From the NCBI GenBank assembly GCA_947457565.1, contig CANGWH010000007.1, positions 1 to 49,983 of the forward strand: 49,983 nt of DNA. Reading direction: 5' to 3'. Shown in pieces: positions 1 through 8,422 of this stretch. Position 1 is the stretch's first letter. Each line of letters opens with the position of its first letter. This DNA comes from Flavobacteriales bacterium (lineage in GTDB: Bacteria > Bacteroidota > Bacteroidia > NS11-12g > UBA955). Made by a program: the position numbers and the translations under genes. The notes under the pieces were generated by a model, which did not search any database, was not told the DNA's origin, and saw only the letters and a program-made list of their open reading frames with translations.

Positions 1-597
1 ACACCTTATTTCAATATTTTCCAAGGAAAAGTAGAATACGAATGGATGAATCTAGCCGGATATAAAGCAACCACCCTAGGCAATCACGAATTTGATTTAG
101 GTATACAACATTTGGCAAATACCTTCCGTAAATACGCCAAATTCGATCTTCTTAACTGCAATTACAATCTAACCAACACACCCTTACAAGACCTTGTTAA
201 ACCCTACGAAATTTATACCGTTAACCAATTAAATGTTGGCGTTATTGGCGTTGGACTTGACTTAACAGACCTTGTTACTGAAAAAAATCGGGCAGGCATT
301 ACTTACCAAGACCCCATTGCCAACGTACAGTATTGGGCGGATTATTTAAAACATAAAAAACGATGCAATGCCGTTGTTGTAATTAGTCATTTGGGTTATA
401 AATACGAAAGCCCAAAAATTGACGATTTGAAATTAGCGGCTGCAACCAGCAATATTGACGTTATTCTTGGAGGCCATACACATACTTTCCTCACTGAACC
501 TACAAAAACCTTCAATAAACTAGGCAAATCTGTTATTGTTAATCAAGCCCATTGGGCGGGACTAGTATTAGGAAAAATCCAATTAACTACTGCTTAA
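1..597 (+). CDS. Metallophosphatase / 5'-nucleotidase family protein (5' end outside window)
   Basis: The reading frame is open from the first base, so the N-terminus lies outside the window and about 198 residues are visible. Two calcineurin-type phosphoesterase motifs are present: GNHEFD near the start, and GGHTHTF near residue 157, whose histidines bind the second metal of the dinuclear centre. The approach TPYFNIFQGKVEYEWMN is typical of UshA-like 5'-nucleotidases. The protein ends soon after the GGHTHT block, so it lacks the separate C-terminal 5'-nucleotidase domain. In Bacteroidota the metallophosphatase and that C-terminal domain are often encoded by two adjacent genes; the partner, if present, would be upstream and out of view. 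The likely reaction is periplasmic hydrolysis of nucleotides or other phosphomonoesters. The substrate cannot be read from sequence. Confidence 0.88.
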   Translation, partial: TPYFNIFQGKVEYEWMNLAGYKATTLGNHEFDLGIQHLANTFRKYAKFDLLNCNYNLTNTPLQDLVKPYEIYTVNQLNVGVIGVGLDLTDLVTEKNRAGITYQDPIANVQYWADYLKHKKRCNAVVVISHLGYKYESPKIDDLKLAAATSNIDVILGGHTHTFLTEPTKTFNKLGKSVIVNQAHWAGLVLGKIQLTTA

Positions 598-642
598 TTA
601 AGCCTTTTAACGCTGGAAAATCGCATTACCAATATTTGGACG

Positions 643-650
643 TAGTTTTG
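643..650 (+). promoter_or_regulatory. Bacteroidota -7 box before rluD
   Basis: TAGTTTTG fits the Bacteroidota -7 consensus TAnnTTTG and ends five bases before the rluD ATG. I see no convincing TTG at -33. If used, transcription would start at or very near the start codon. Confidence 0.4.
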
Positions 651-655
651 CCGAA

Positions 656-1684
656 ATGCAGGCAGAAAACGAAGAATTTCTAGAAAACGAAGAAGGGCTA
701 TTTGAACATTATCACTTTATCGCCGATCCAGGGCAAGAACCCATGAGGATTGATAAATGGCTAATGCATAAAATCGCCAATGCCTCAAGAACCAAAGTAC
801 AAGCAGCGATTGAAGCAGGATGTGTAGTGGTTGATAACAAAACCATAAAATCGAACTACAAGATCAAAGCAGGAGAAACAGTAAGGGTATTGATGCCAGA
901 AGCACCTCGGGACACCACCGTTTATCCCGAAAATATCCCACTCAATATTGTTTATGAAGACGATGATCTATTGATAATCAATAAACCTGCGGGAATGGTA
1001 GTGCACCCTGGATTTAATAATTACACGGGAACTTTAGTAAATGCGTTGGTCTATCATTTTGGAGAATTACCGCAAACCAACAGAGCACACAGACCCGGTT
1101 TAGTCCATCGAATAGACAAAGACACTTCCGGCTTATTGGTAATTGGTAAAACAGAATTTGCACTTAGTCACTTATCCAAACAATTTTTTGAACATAGTAT
1201 TCATCGTCGATATTGGGCATTAGTTTGGGGCGAACCAAAACCTGAAAATGGAACTTTCACCTCGTATTTAGCTAGAGATCCATCCGACAGAAGAAAATCA
1301 AAAAACTATCACCAACCTGAAGAGGGTAAACTTGCTATATCGCATTACAAAACATTGGAACATTTCTATTTTACAACGTTAGTAGAATGTGAACTAGAAA
1401 CAGGCAGAACACATCAAATTAGGGCTCATTTTTCTGGAAATGGTCATCCCTTGTTTTCAGACGAATTGTACGGTGGTAATGAAATACGCAAAGGATCCGC
1501 ACTCCCAAAATTCAAACAATTTATCGAAAACTGCCTGCGCCTAATGCCAAGGCAAGCACTGCATGCTAGAGAGTTAGGCTTTATTCATCCAACTACTGGA
1601 GAAAAAATGATGTTCACCGCGGAACTACCCGATGATTTTCAAGCACTACTACAAAAAGTTAGAAATTACACTACCCTGCCGTAG
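656..1684 (+). CDS. rluD: RluA/RluD-family 23S rRNA pseudouridine synthase
   Basis: This 342-residue protein has an N-terminal S4 RNA-binding domain (about residues 28-80, beginning MRIDKWLMHK) followed by the RluA-type catalytic domain. The signature HRIDKDTSG spans residues 151-159, and Asp154 is the expected catalytic aspartate that attacks the target uridine. GRTHQIRAH near residue 260 is the other family hallmark. Length and domain order match RluD, which modifies helix 69 of 23S rRNA (positions 1911/1915/1917 in E. coli) during 50S assembly. RluC is the main alternative; the S4 domain plus the strongly conserved core make RluD more likely but do not prove the target. The start ATG follows a -7-like box by only five bases. 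Confidence 0.9.
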   Translation: MQAENEEFLENEEGLFEHYHFIADPGQEPMRIDKWLMHKIANASRTKVQAAIEAGCVVVDNKTIKSNYKIKAGETVRVLMPEAPRDTTVYPENIPLNIVYEDDDLLIINKPAGMVVHPGFNNYTGTLVNALVYHFGELPQTNRAHRPGLVHRIDKDTSGLLVIGKTEFALSHLSKQFFEHSIHRRYWALVWGEPKPENGTFTSYLARDPSDRRKSKNYHQPEEGKLAISHYKTLEHFYFTTLVECELETGRTHQIRAHFSGNGHPLFSDELYGGNEIRKGSALPKFKQFIENCLRLMPRQALHARELGFIHPTTGEKMMFTAELPDDFQALLQKVRNYTTLP

Positions 1685-1710
1685 ACCAAAATATTCGTTT
1701 TCTAAATTGA

Positions 1711-2784
1711 TTACTCGTACTTCAACGTAATAGTAGAAGTACGTGGAACAGCTTGACATGTTAACACATACCCTTGGGCGATTTCAGAATCACTCAATCC
1801 TTCACGCTCCAACATGTGCAACTTGCCTTCCAATACCTTAGCTCTGCAAGTTGTACAAACTCCAACTGTGCAAGAGTATGGGGGGTCAATACCTTGTTTC
1901 ATCGCAGCATTTAACACCGTGGTATTCTGATCACAAGTGATGGTATGTGTTTTGCCATATACAGTTAACGTAATCTCTGCTGTTCCAGTAAAATCAGTCT
2001 CTTGATTAGGCTTAGATTCATTGCTAGAGGAGGTTGGCGCGGTAAAATACTCGGTATGAACGCTATCTCCAGAAACGCCTAATGTTTGCAACCCTGACTT
2101 TACAACATCCATCATGCCAGACGGACCACATATAAAGTACTGATAGGTATCAAAAGGACCGCCGATCTTTGATTTTACGATGGTAGAAACCTTATCCGTA
2201 TTTAACATACCTTTCAAACCAAACCATGTTAATGGCGCTGAATCGTAATTATGCAACACTTTAAATCGGCCGCTCCACGATTTTTCCATTTCGGCTAACG
2301 TAGACTTAAATATCACAGAATCCGGATTACGATTAGCATAAATCAACGTAACCTGACTATTAGGCTCATGATTTAATACGGCCTTTGCTATTCCCATTAA
2401 CGGTGTAATACCGCTACCACCACCAAATAAAACATAATGCGTAGATCGATTAGCCTCTGGCGTCATAGTGAACTTGCCCATCGGTGGCATCACTAAAATT
2501 TCTGAACCAACCGTTAGGTTATCGTTCATGAAATTACTCATTTTTCCCCCTTCAACGCGTTTTATGGTAACTGCAGGATCTGCATCTACTCCGCTGTACG
2601 TACATAACGAATAACTTCTGCGCACTTTTTCACCGTCTATCACGGTTTCAAAGGTGAAATACTGACCCGGAGTATATGAAAACGCATCGGATAATTCCGA
2701 AGGAATATCGAAATAAAAAGTAGTTGCATCAGCCGTTTCCTTAACGACAGTTTTCACCTTCAGCGTATAAAAACCTTCACTCAT
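1711..2784 (-). CDS. PaaE-like ferredoxin/flavin oxidoreductase with C-terminal 2Fe-2S domain
   Basis: The 357 residues form a three-part electron-transfer protein. An FAD domain carries RSYSLC (residues 56-61); an NAD(P) domain carries GGGSGITP (121-128) and CGPSGM (219-224); a plant-type 2Fe-2S ferredoxin domain lies at the C-terminus with Cys305, Cys310, Cys313 and Cys343. This order is that of PaaE, the reductase of phenylacetyl-CoA epoxidase, and of related class IA reductases. No paaABCD genes are nearby, so it may instead serve a desaturase or another oxygenase as a stand-alone reductase. A good promoter (TTG, 22-base spacer, TAAATTTG) lies just upstream, so it is probably transcribed alone. 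It converges on rluD. Confidence 0.87.
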   Translation of the reverse strand: MSEGFYTLKVKTVVKETADATTFYFDIPSELSDAFSYTPGQYFTFETVIDGEKVRRSYSLCTYSGVDADPAVTIKRVEGGKMSNFMNDNLTVGSEILVMPPMGKFTMTPEANRSTHYVLFGGGSGITPLMGIAKAVLNHEPNSQVTLIYANRNPDSVIFKSTLAEMEKSWSGRFKVLHNYDSAPLTWFGLKGMLNTDKVSTIVKSKIGGPFDTYQYFICGPSGMMDVVKSGLQTLGVSGDSVHTEYFTAPTSSSNESKPNQETDFTGTAEITLTVYGKTHTITCDQNTTVLNAAMKQGIDPPYSCTVGVCTTCRAKVLEGKLHMLEREGLSDSEIAQGYVLTCQAVPRTSTITLKYE

Positions 2785-2794
2785 AATAATTCTG

Positions 2795-2827
2795 CAAATT
2801 TACGTCTTGTAACAGCATATAGAACAA
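2795..2827 (-). promoter_or_regulatory. Bacteroidota promoter of the PaaE-like reductase
   Basis: Read on the minus strand, TTG (2827-2825) is followed after 22 bases by TAAATTTG (2802-2795), then ten bases to the ATG at 2784. Both boxes and the spacing fit the Bacteroidota TTG / TAnnTTTG promoter. The leader would be only about five bases. Confidence 0.6.
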
Positions 2828-2863
2828 CGATCAACCGGAATTGTGTTGATTCTTTAAATTTTA

Positions 2864-3952
2864 TTACATCAGTCGTTGGTAAGCACGCCACCAGCGATCT
2901 GGCATTTCATCGGCACAAACCATTTCATAATCCCTATAAGAACACCCGATAAATAAATTCAACGACTCATACGGATGAGGAATTAACATCCACCAACGAT
3001 TACTTTTACTGCTTTTGTAAAAGACAATCTCATGACCAGTGCTACTTAATCTATTTCGATAAATCACGAAATCAGAAGAGTCTAATACAGGGTGATCATG
3101 GTACCGGCTAACCCATCCGTCTACAAAATACCAAATCATTTGAGCTAACAGCAACGGCGAAACTGCGTCATCATCGGCTAAATCCATTCCATAAAAAAAC
3201 GCAGAGGACAACTTGTTAGACACCCCTGCATACCGAGCAATCCTAACGGCTTCTTCGGCGTATAATCCATTGGGGCTTCGCAACGTGGATCCAGGAAATT
3301 CGCTGTATCGAACAGCACTTAAATCAAATTGCAATAAATGCGCACTTCGTAAAATTGGCTCAGTTTCTTCAATTCGGTCGCGCACTTCACCCAACCGATG
3401 ATTTTCGAAATACATTTTCTCCAACATGGTTGCGGTTTCCTCCGAAATAAAATATCCTTGCGTAGCTAGAAAATCAATATTAAAAAGATTAGAAGGCTGG
3501 TCTATGAGAATTTGTCGCAAAGCAGTGGTCTCATCAAAATCTACTCCGGCAGTAACTTGTACTATTTCAACCGCCTCGCTCGACTGTCGGTACGCTTTAT
3601 AATGTCCGTAGGTATAACTATTATTCCCACCAATAACAATAACTGTAATTCCCATTTCAAGGAGTTCGCCCATGGCTTCACTCAACGCAAATTGCCTATT
3701 TTTTTCTTCCTCTGCTAAAACCAAATTCCCCAAATCGGCAATTTCCAACATTCCAAATCGCCACATCAATCCATAGAATTGTTTTCTCACGGCATCGGCA
3801 TCCTCGCCTATACCTAAAACAACCAATTTAACTTTTTTTAACTTTGGAAAGGATTTCCCGTGCACATGGATCCTGCCGCCTATGCATTGTTTTTGATCAC
3901 GAAAAGGAGCCCAAACTCGCTCGTCAACGGGGGTAAAAAAAGCATCCAACAT
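2864..3952 (-). CDS. Arginase/formimidoylglutamase-fold protein with degenerate metal sites
   Basis: The 362-residue protein follows the ureohydrolase (arginase, agmatinase, formimidoylglutamase) layout, but its manganese-binding motifs are altered. The GGxHS loop reads GGNNS (residues 108-112), placing Asn111 where the metal histidine should be. The DAHxD motif reads TAGVD (134-138), losing the first Asp and the His. The SxDxDxxDP motif reads QFDLSAVRY, keeping Asp210 but replacing the other two aspartates with Ser212 and Arg215. The following EFPGS block still aligns with the family's FAPGTG. On family knowledge a binuclear manganese hydrolase is therefore unlikely, and a binding or structural role is more plausible. 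It sits alone between the reductase and the TonB/DUF4249 pair, with no histidine-utilisation genes nearby. The ATG at 3952 is the first good start. Confidence 0.75.
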   Translation of the reverse strand: MLDAFFTPVDERVWAPFRDQKQCIGGRIHVHGKSFPKLKKVKLVVLGIGEDADAVRKQFYGLMWRFGMLEIADLGNLVLAEEEKNRQFALSEAMGELLEMGITVIVIGGNNSYTYGHYKAYRQSSEAVEIVQVTAGVDFDETTALRQILIDQPSNLFNIDFLATQGYFISEETATMLEKMYFENHRLGEVRDRIEETEPILRSAHLLQFDLSAVRYSEFPGSTLRSPNGLYAEEAVRIARYAGVSNKLSSAFFYGMDLADDDAVSPLLLAQMIWYFVDGWVSRYHDHPVLDSSDFVIYRNRLSSTGHEIVFYKSSKSNRWWMLIPHPYESLNLFIGCSYRDYEMVCADEMPDRWWRAYQRLM

Positions 3953-4023
3953 AACTTCTGCAAAATCGCCACAAACAACCCCTTGAGCAAATCAAAGAAT
4001 CCACATGGCTAATTTTGTAGAAA

Positions 4024-4893
4024 TTACTTAAGAGGGATCAATAACTCGGCAAAATCATAGGCACAAAACACACCCAACGCATTACCCTCCAAATTAGAAT
4101 GCAATAATGTTGGCTCCGCAAAAGGATTTCCATCGTCTGAAAACTGCGAACGAAAATAATCCTGATACGGTTGATCATATACCCAAGCCAATAAATAAAG
4201 ATCTTCAACCAAACCCGAACCACCCCCAGAGCCCATCATAGACCACGATGTTCCACGATCAATAAACTGCAATGGTTCGTTGCCTTGTTTTTGAAGCGAA
4301 AAACCAGGATCAGCCCAAGTTCTACCCTCATAAAAATAAACACCCTCCAAAAACGAAAACATAGGTTGATAATAAAATCCCGGCGCTGCACCCTCATTTT
4401 CGAGATTGATATTCCAGCGATAAACCTGCTCCCCAAATTGATTAGTATCTCCCTTAAAACTCCAACTATTCACTTTCCAATCATTAGATTTCATAGCGGG
4501 AGGAACAGTACTAACAGATTTAATTTGCTCACCGTTAGGCATTACAACCAACAATCGGTATCGATGTGCATTTTGTATTTTATAGCTGAAAGAATCAACG
4601 GCATAAACGCTGTCTTGAGCTCGCCATTGCAATACTACCGAATCACCATCCGTTAAATCAAGCAAACTAACTCTTGCCGATTTTTCAAACTTCGTTTGGG
4701 GTTCATAGGGACCAAAATATGGTTCCGTATAAGCAACTTGTACTTTTACCAACGAATCTTTGGGCGAAATATAACTTACCACCACCGGTTTGCGAACAAA
4801 TGCCGGCGGATCAACGGTAGCATCGGTTTCACAGCTAGAAATCATTAGCCCCACTCCAACCATACACACCATTAATATTATCAATCTTGTCAT
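4024..4893 (-). CDS. DUF4249-type outer-membrane-associated lipoprotein
   Basis: This 289-residue protein starts with a lipoprotein signal peptide (hydrophobic stretch, then ISSC with the lipidated Cys near residue 20). It then has a region typical of DUF4249: an early VSYISPKDSLVKV strand and a central segment on tension between ligand-like beta strands, with no enzyme motif. Genes of this family usually follow a TonB receptor, as here, where the ATG comes one base after the receptor's stop codon. That spacing points to co-transcription and translational coupling. It probably sits on the outer membrane and works with the receptor. The imported ligand is unknown. The call rests on context and general resemblance. 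Confidence 0.72.
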   Translation of the reverse strand: MTRLIILMVCMVGVGLMISSCETDATVDPPAFVRKPVVVSYISPKDSLVKVQVAYTEPYFGPYEPQTKFEKSARVSLLDLTDGDSVVLQWRAQDSVYAVDSFSYKIQNAHRYRLLVVMPNGEQIKSVSTVPPAMKSNDWKVNSWSFKGDTNQFGEQVYRWNINLENEGAAPGFYYQPMFSFLEGVYFYEGRTWADPGFSLQKQGNEPLQFIDRGTSWSMMGSGGGSGLVEDLYLLAWVYDQPYQDYFRSQFSDDGNPFAEPTLLHSNLEGNALGVFCAYDFAELLIPLK

Positions 4894-4894
4894 T

Positions 4895-7309
4895 TTATTT
4901 ACTAAATTTAAATGAATATGTTACCGTTGGAATAATTGGAAACAAAGTGACTTTTTTTAATACCCTACTGTTAAAATCTGGACTACTACCGCCGTAGTAG
5001 AAAAATGGATTTGCCCGATTATAGGCATTGTAACAACTAATTTCTATCGTCTCGCGGCCCCTTCGTTTATCTCTGCTGAATTGCATACCGATATCTAATC
5101 GGTGATACGGTTCCATTCGGAATGAATTTCTAGCCCCGAAATCCAGTGTACGATTCCCGCCGCTTCCCCACACATCCCAAACCTGAGGATAACTTTGCGG
5201 ATACATGCCATTAACCGGTACAATTGCCTGAGGAAGCGTTATCGCATTACCAGAACCATAAACCCAAGTAGCGGAAACAGTTAAGTTCTTACTCAATTTA
5301 TAGATACCAACAATAGACACATCATGTCTTCGATCGTATTTGGCATAATACTTCCTGCCCGCATTCACAGAATCAAATTGCAATTCTGTCCAACTCAATG
5401 TATACCCTACCCAACCACTTAATCTACCTACCTTCTTCTGTACAAATAATTCCATTCCCTTACTCCAGCCTTTTCCCGCAGTTACTTGGCTTTCCCAAGC
5501 CTTTTTGTTCACTGGCACCGAAGGATCGAAGAAATCATTTTGTAAAATAAATGAGGCTCCTTCTTTGTAGGTGATTATATCCGATAGTACTTTATAATAC
5601 CCCTCCAAACTTACACTAAACCCTTTGTTGTAATCCTTAGCAATACCCAATGCTACTTGCTCACTTTTCATTGGTCCCACTTTTGGCGTAGCTGGAATCC
5701 ACAAATCCGTTGGCAACCCTAAACCCGTATTACTTAATAAGTGAATATACTGCCACATCGTGGCGGCGCTGGTCTTGATCGCCAAGTCTTTCCTTATCTG
5801 GTATCCCGCCGAAAAACGAGTTTCTGGCTTTACCCAATTTTTGCCCTCTACATGATAATGGGAAATCCGTATACCGGGATACAAATTCCATCTACCATAT
5901 TTAATCTGATCCTCGATGTAGATACCGCTCTCGTACGTCTGAATAATTTCCGATTTCCTATTAACCGGACTGTTTGGACCCAATTTTAAAACCGTAGCCG
6001 ACGGTTGAAATTGATGGTTTATCGCCGATAACCCATACCTTACCTTATGCTTGTTATTTGGCGACCAATCAATATCATATTTCAATCCATAATCGTCGAT
6101 AACACTCTGATATTTCAATAAAAATTCCGGAGAATTTCGCTCTTTTAAATTTACTTCTATATTTAAATCATAATGACTGTAAATGGCCGATAAATTGGCA
6201 AAGGTTCGTTTGTTAAACTGATGATTCCAACGGGTAGTAAGTGTGCGATTCCCCCAACCAAAATTGGTTTTTAGAGATTGCCCGTTCTGTTTATCCGCAA
6301 AATAGAACTTATCCCTGCCGAAATAACCCGAGATATAAATTTTATCTTTATCGCTGAGGATATAATTGGCTTTGGCATTTAGATCATAAAAATAATAACC
6401 CGCATTACTACCGTTAGTAGCAGCCATAATCAAGGGTTGAGCTAAAATATCGGCATACGTTCTTCTTCCTGATATCATGAATGAGCTCTTGTTTTTCTTA
6501 ATAGGACCCTCAATCAAACCGCGAGAACTAATCAACCCAATCCCAAATTCACCCGAATATTTATTCAAGTTACCCTCCTTCATATTCATCTCAATTACAC
6601 TGGATAATCTGCCACCATATCGGGCAGGAAAACCGCCTTTAACTAATTCCACGCTACGCAAAGCATCCCCATTAAATAAGGAAAAAAATCCAAATAAGTG
6701 ATTGGCATTATATACGGTAGCTTCATCCAAAATGATCAAATTCTGATCCGGTCCACCACCCCTTACATAAATACCACTTTGGCCCTCACCCCCTTTTTGT
6801 ACACCGGGCAATAGTTGAATAACCTTCAGCACATCCTTTTCACCCAATAATGCAGGAATATCTTTAATCTGCTGAACTGGAATATCAATTTTACTCATCT
6901 CGGCCTTATCGGCAATGGTACTTTTACGAACCGATATTTCCACCAAGCCAATTTTCTCCACTACCAATAATTCAATATTGTAGGCAACATCTTTATCGCC
7001 CAATACCACCAAACTATCAGCTACGAATCCTGCCGCTTGAAAATAAACAACACTGCGCTTTCCAGCTGGAATCTGAAAAGTGTAAAATCCATAATTATTA
7101 CTACTCGTTTTTTCCTGCTCTGTTCCAACACTTACACCCCCTAACATCTCACCGCTACCCTTCTCCCTAATGTAGCCACTCACTGTAAACGACTGGGAAA
7201 ACGCTACACTTGGAAGTGCTGAAAATATAAAAATCAAATAATTACAAAAACTTTTAGACCTCTTTAGGCTACTAGCAATACTAAAATTCTTTAATCCAAT
7301 AAAAATCAT
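4895..7309 (-). CDS. TonB-dependent outer-membrane receptor with carboxypeptidase-like N-terminal domain
   Basis: I place the start at the ATG at 7309 (804 residues). A longer frame begins with TTG at 7336, but that codon overlaps a TAAATTTG promoter box. After a signal peptide ending near VAFSQ comes a CarboxypepD_reg-like domain (VSGYIREKGSGEMLGGVSV), then the plug (LPGVQKGGEGQSGIYVRGG, LDEATVYNANHLFGFFS), then a beta-barrel ending in aromatic-rich strands with a terminal TYSFKFSK. This is an active-transport channel driven by TonB/ExbBD. It forms a two-gene unit with the DUF4249 lipoprotein. It differs from SusC in having no SusD partner, so the substrate is not necessarily a glycan. I see no riboswitch or Fur-like site upstream. 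Confidence 0.9.
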   Translation of the reverse strand: MIFIGLKNFSIASSLKRSKSFCNYLIFIFSALPSVAFSQSFTVSGYIREKGSGEMLGGVSVGTEQEKTSSNNYGFYTFQIPAGKRSVVYFQAAGFVADSLVVLGDKDVAYNIELLVVEKIGLVEISVRKSTIADKAEMSKIDIPVQQIKDIPALLGEKDVLKVIQLLPGVQKGGEGQSGIYVRGGGPDQNLIILDEATVYNANHLFGFFSLFNGDALRSVELVKGGFPARYGGRLSSVIEMNMKEGNLNKYSGEFGIGLISSRGLIEGPIKKNKSSFMISGRRTYADILAQPLIMAATNGSNAGYYFYDLNAKANYILSDKDKIYISGYFGRDKFYFADKQNGQSLKTNFGWGNRTLTTRWNHQFNKRTFANLSAIYSHYDLNIEVNLKERNSPEFLLKYQSVIDDYGLKYDIDWSPNNKHKVRYGLSAINHQFQPSATVLKLGPNSPVNRKSEIIQTYESGIYIEDQIKYGRWNLYPGIRISHYHVEGKNWVKPETRFSAGYQIRKDLAIKTSAATMWQYIHLLSNTGLGLPTDLWIPATPKVGPMKSEQVALGIAKDYNKGFSVSLEGYYKVLSDIITYKEGASFILQNDFFDPSVPVNKKAWESQVTAGKGWSKGMELFVQKKVGRLSGWVGYTLSWTELQFDSVNAGRKYYAKYDRRHDVSIVGIYKLSKNLTVSATWVYGSGNAITLPQAIVPVNGMYPQSYPQVWDVWGSGGNRTLDFGARNSFRMEPYHRLDIGMQFSRDKRRGRETIEISCYNAYNRANPFFYYGGSSPDFNSRVLKKVTLFPIIPTVTYSFKFSK

Positions 7310-7333
7310 ATACCTACAATTACTAATAAAATT

Positions 7334-7341
7334 CAAATTTA
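7334..7341 (-). promoter_or_regulatory. -7 box before the TonB receptor
   Basis: TAAATTTG on the minus strand (7341 to 7334) matches TAnnTTTG. The ATG at 7309 lies 24 bases further on. The box covers the alternative TTG start at 7336, which argues against that start. No clear TTG at -33. Confidence 0.4.
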
Positions 7342-7444
7342 CTTTTTATAAATAAAAATACGGCGATAGTTACACCCAGCGAGACTCAATCCCCTAGTTA
7401 ACTAAACGATTAATTTAGCATCCAATCGAAAATTCAACTCCTAC

Positions 7445-8251
7445 TCAAATCGCAACTGGTGCTTTAATCGCTGGCCAAGGATCGTAATTTTCTAACGTAA
7501 AGTCTTCGTAAGTAAAATTAAACAAATCCTTTATTTCTGTATTTAATCGCATTGAAGGATATGGTTTTGGCGTTCTAGACAACTGTAAATTAACCTGTTC
7601 CAGATGATTGGAATAAATATGTGCATCGCCAAACGTATGGATAAAATCTCCCGGTTGCAATCCGCATACCTGTGCCATCATTAATGTGAGTAACGCGTAG
7701 CTAGCAATATTGAAAGGCACACCCAAAAATAAATCGGCACTGCGCTGGTAAAGCTGACAGCTTAACTTACCATTAGCCACATAAAATTGAAACATCGTAT
7801 GGCAAGGCATCAAGGCCATCGCGTGAATTTCACCTACATTCCACGCATTTACCAAAATACGCCTGCTATCCGGCGAATGTTTAATTAAATCCAACGCCTC
7901 TTGAATTTGATCAATAACCCTACCATCCTTTGCTTCCCAACTTCTCCATTGCTTTCCATAAACCGGACCCAACTCCCCGTTAGCATCGGCCCATTCGTCC
8001 CAAATCGAAATCCCATTTTGTTTCAAATACGCGATATTGGTTTCGCCCCGTAAAAACCATAATAATTCGTGAATAATACTCTTTAAATGCACCTTTTTGG
8101 TTGTAATTAAAGGAAAACCATGCTGCAAATCAAAACGCAACTGTCCTCCAAAAATACTAACGGTACCCGTTCCTGTTCTATCTGTCTTGTGCGTACCATG
8201 ACGTAAGACATATCGTAAAAAATCCTCGTAAACAAAGGGGGTTTGCTCCAT
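7445..8251 (-). CDS. thyA: Thymidylate synthase ThyA
   Basis: The 268 residues match the usual length of ThyA (E. coli 264). It converts dUMP and methylenetetrahydrofolate to dTMP and dihydrofolate. The catalytic cysteine is Cys150 in [19 protein letters not shown] (residues 25-30) is the phosphate-binding loop; [20 protein letters not shown] holds the dUMP-binding Arg, Ser, Asp and Asn residues. The C-terminus APVAI supplies the mobile end that closes the active site. No dihydrofolate reductase gene adjoins it in the visible region. It is divergent from the pyruvate dehydrogenase E2 gene, with about 170 bases between the two starts. Confidence 0.97.
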   Translation of the reverse strand: MEQTPFVYEDFLRYVLRHGTHKTDRTGTGTVSIFGGQLRFDLQHGFPLITTKKVHLKSIIHELLWFLRGETNIAYLKQNGISIWDEWADANGELGPVYGKQWRSWEAKDGRVIDQIQEALDLIKHSPDSRRILVNAWNVGEIHAMALMPCHTMFQFYVANGKLSCQLYQRSADLFLGVPFNIASYALLTLMMAQVCGLQPGDFIHTFGDAHIYSNHLEQVNLQLSRTPKPYPSMRLNTEIKDLFNFTYEDFTLENYDPWPAIKAPVAI

Positions 8252-8381
8252 AATATCGATTATTCAATATTAGCACCCATTAACCTCCTTTCCAATAGTC
8301 ATGGACAAAATAATGTGGTTCAAGAAACTACATTTAACCTTAACCCAAGTTACTGTCCATTTTTCAAAAAAGTAGCAACCC

Positions 8382-8408
8382 TTGCAAACAAAAAAACTCG
8401 TAAGTTTG
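8382..8408 (+). promoter_or_regulatory. Likely promoter of the E2 gene
   Basis: TTG (8382-8384) and TAAGTTTG (8401-8408) are separated by 16 bases, a little shorter than usual for Bacteroidota, and the ATG follows at 8423. The -7 box is a perfect TAnnTTTG match. It lies inside the longer upstream reading frame, supporting the shorter E2 start. Confidence 0.45.
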
Positions 8409-8422
8409 TACCCTCATTAATC

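Noticed and set aside
8243-8422. N-terminal extension of the E2 frame by 60 codons
   Set aside because: Not lipoyl-domain-like, overlaps the divergent thyA start, and contains the likely promoter; the ATG at 8423 begins the conserved domain.
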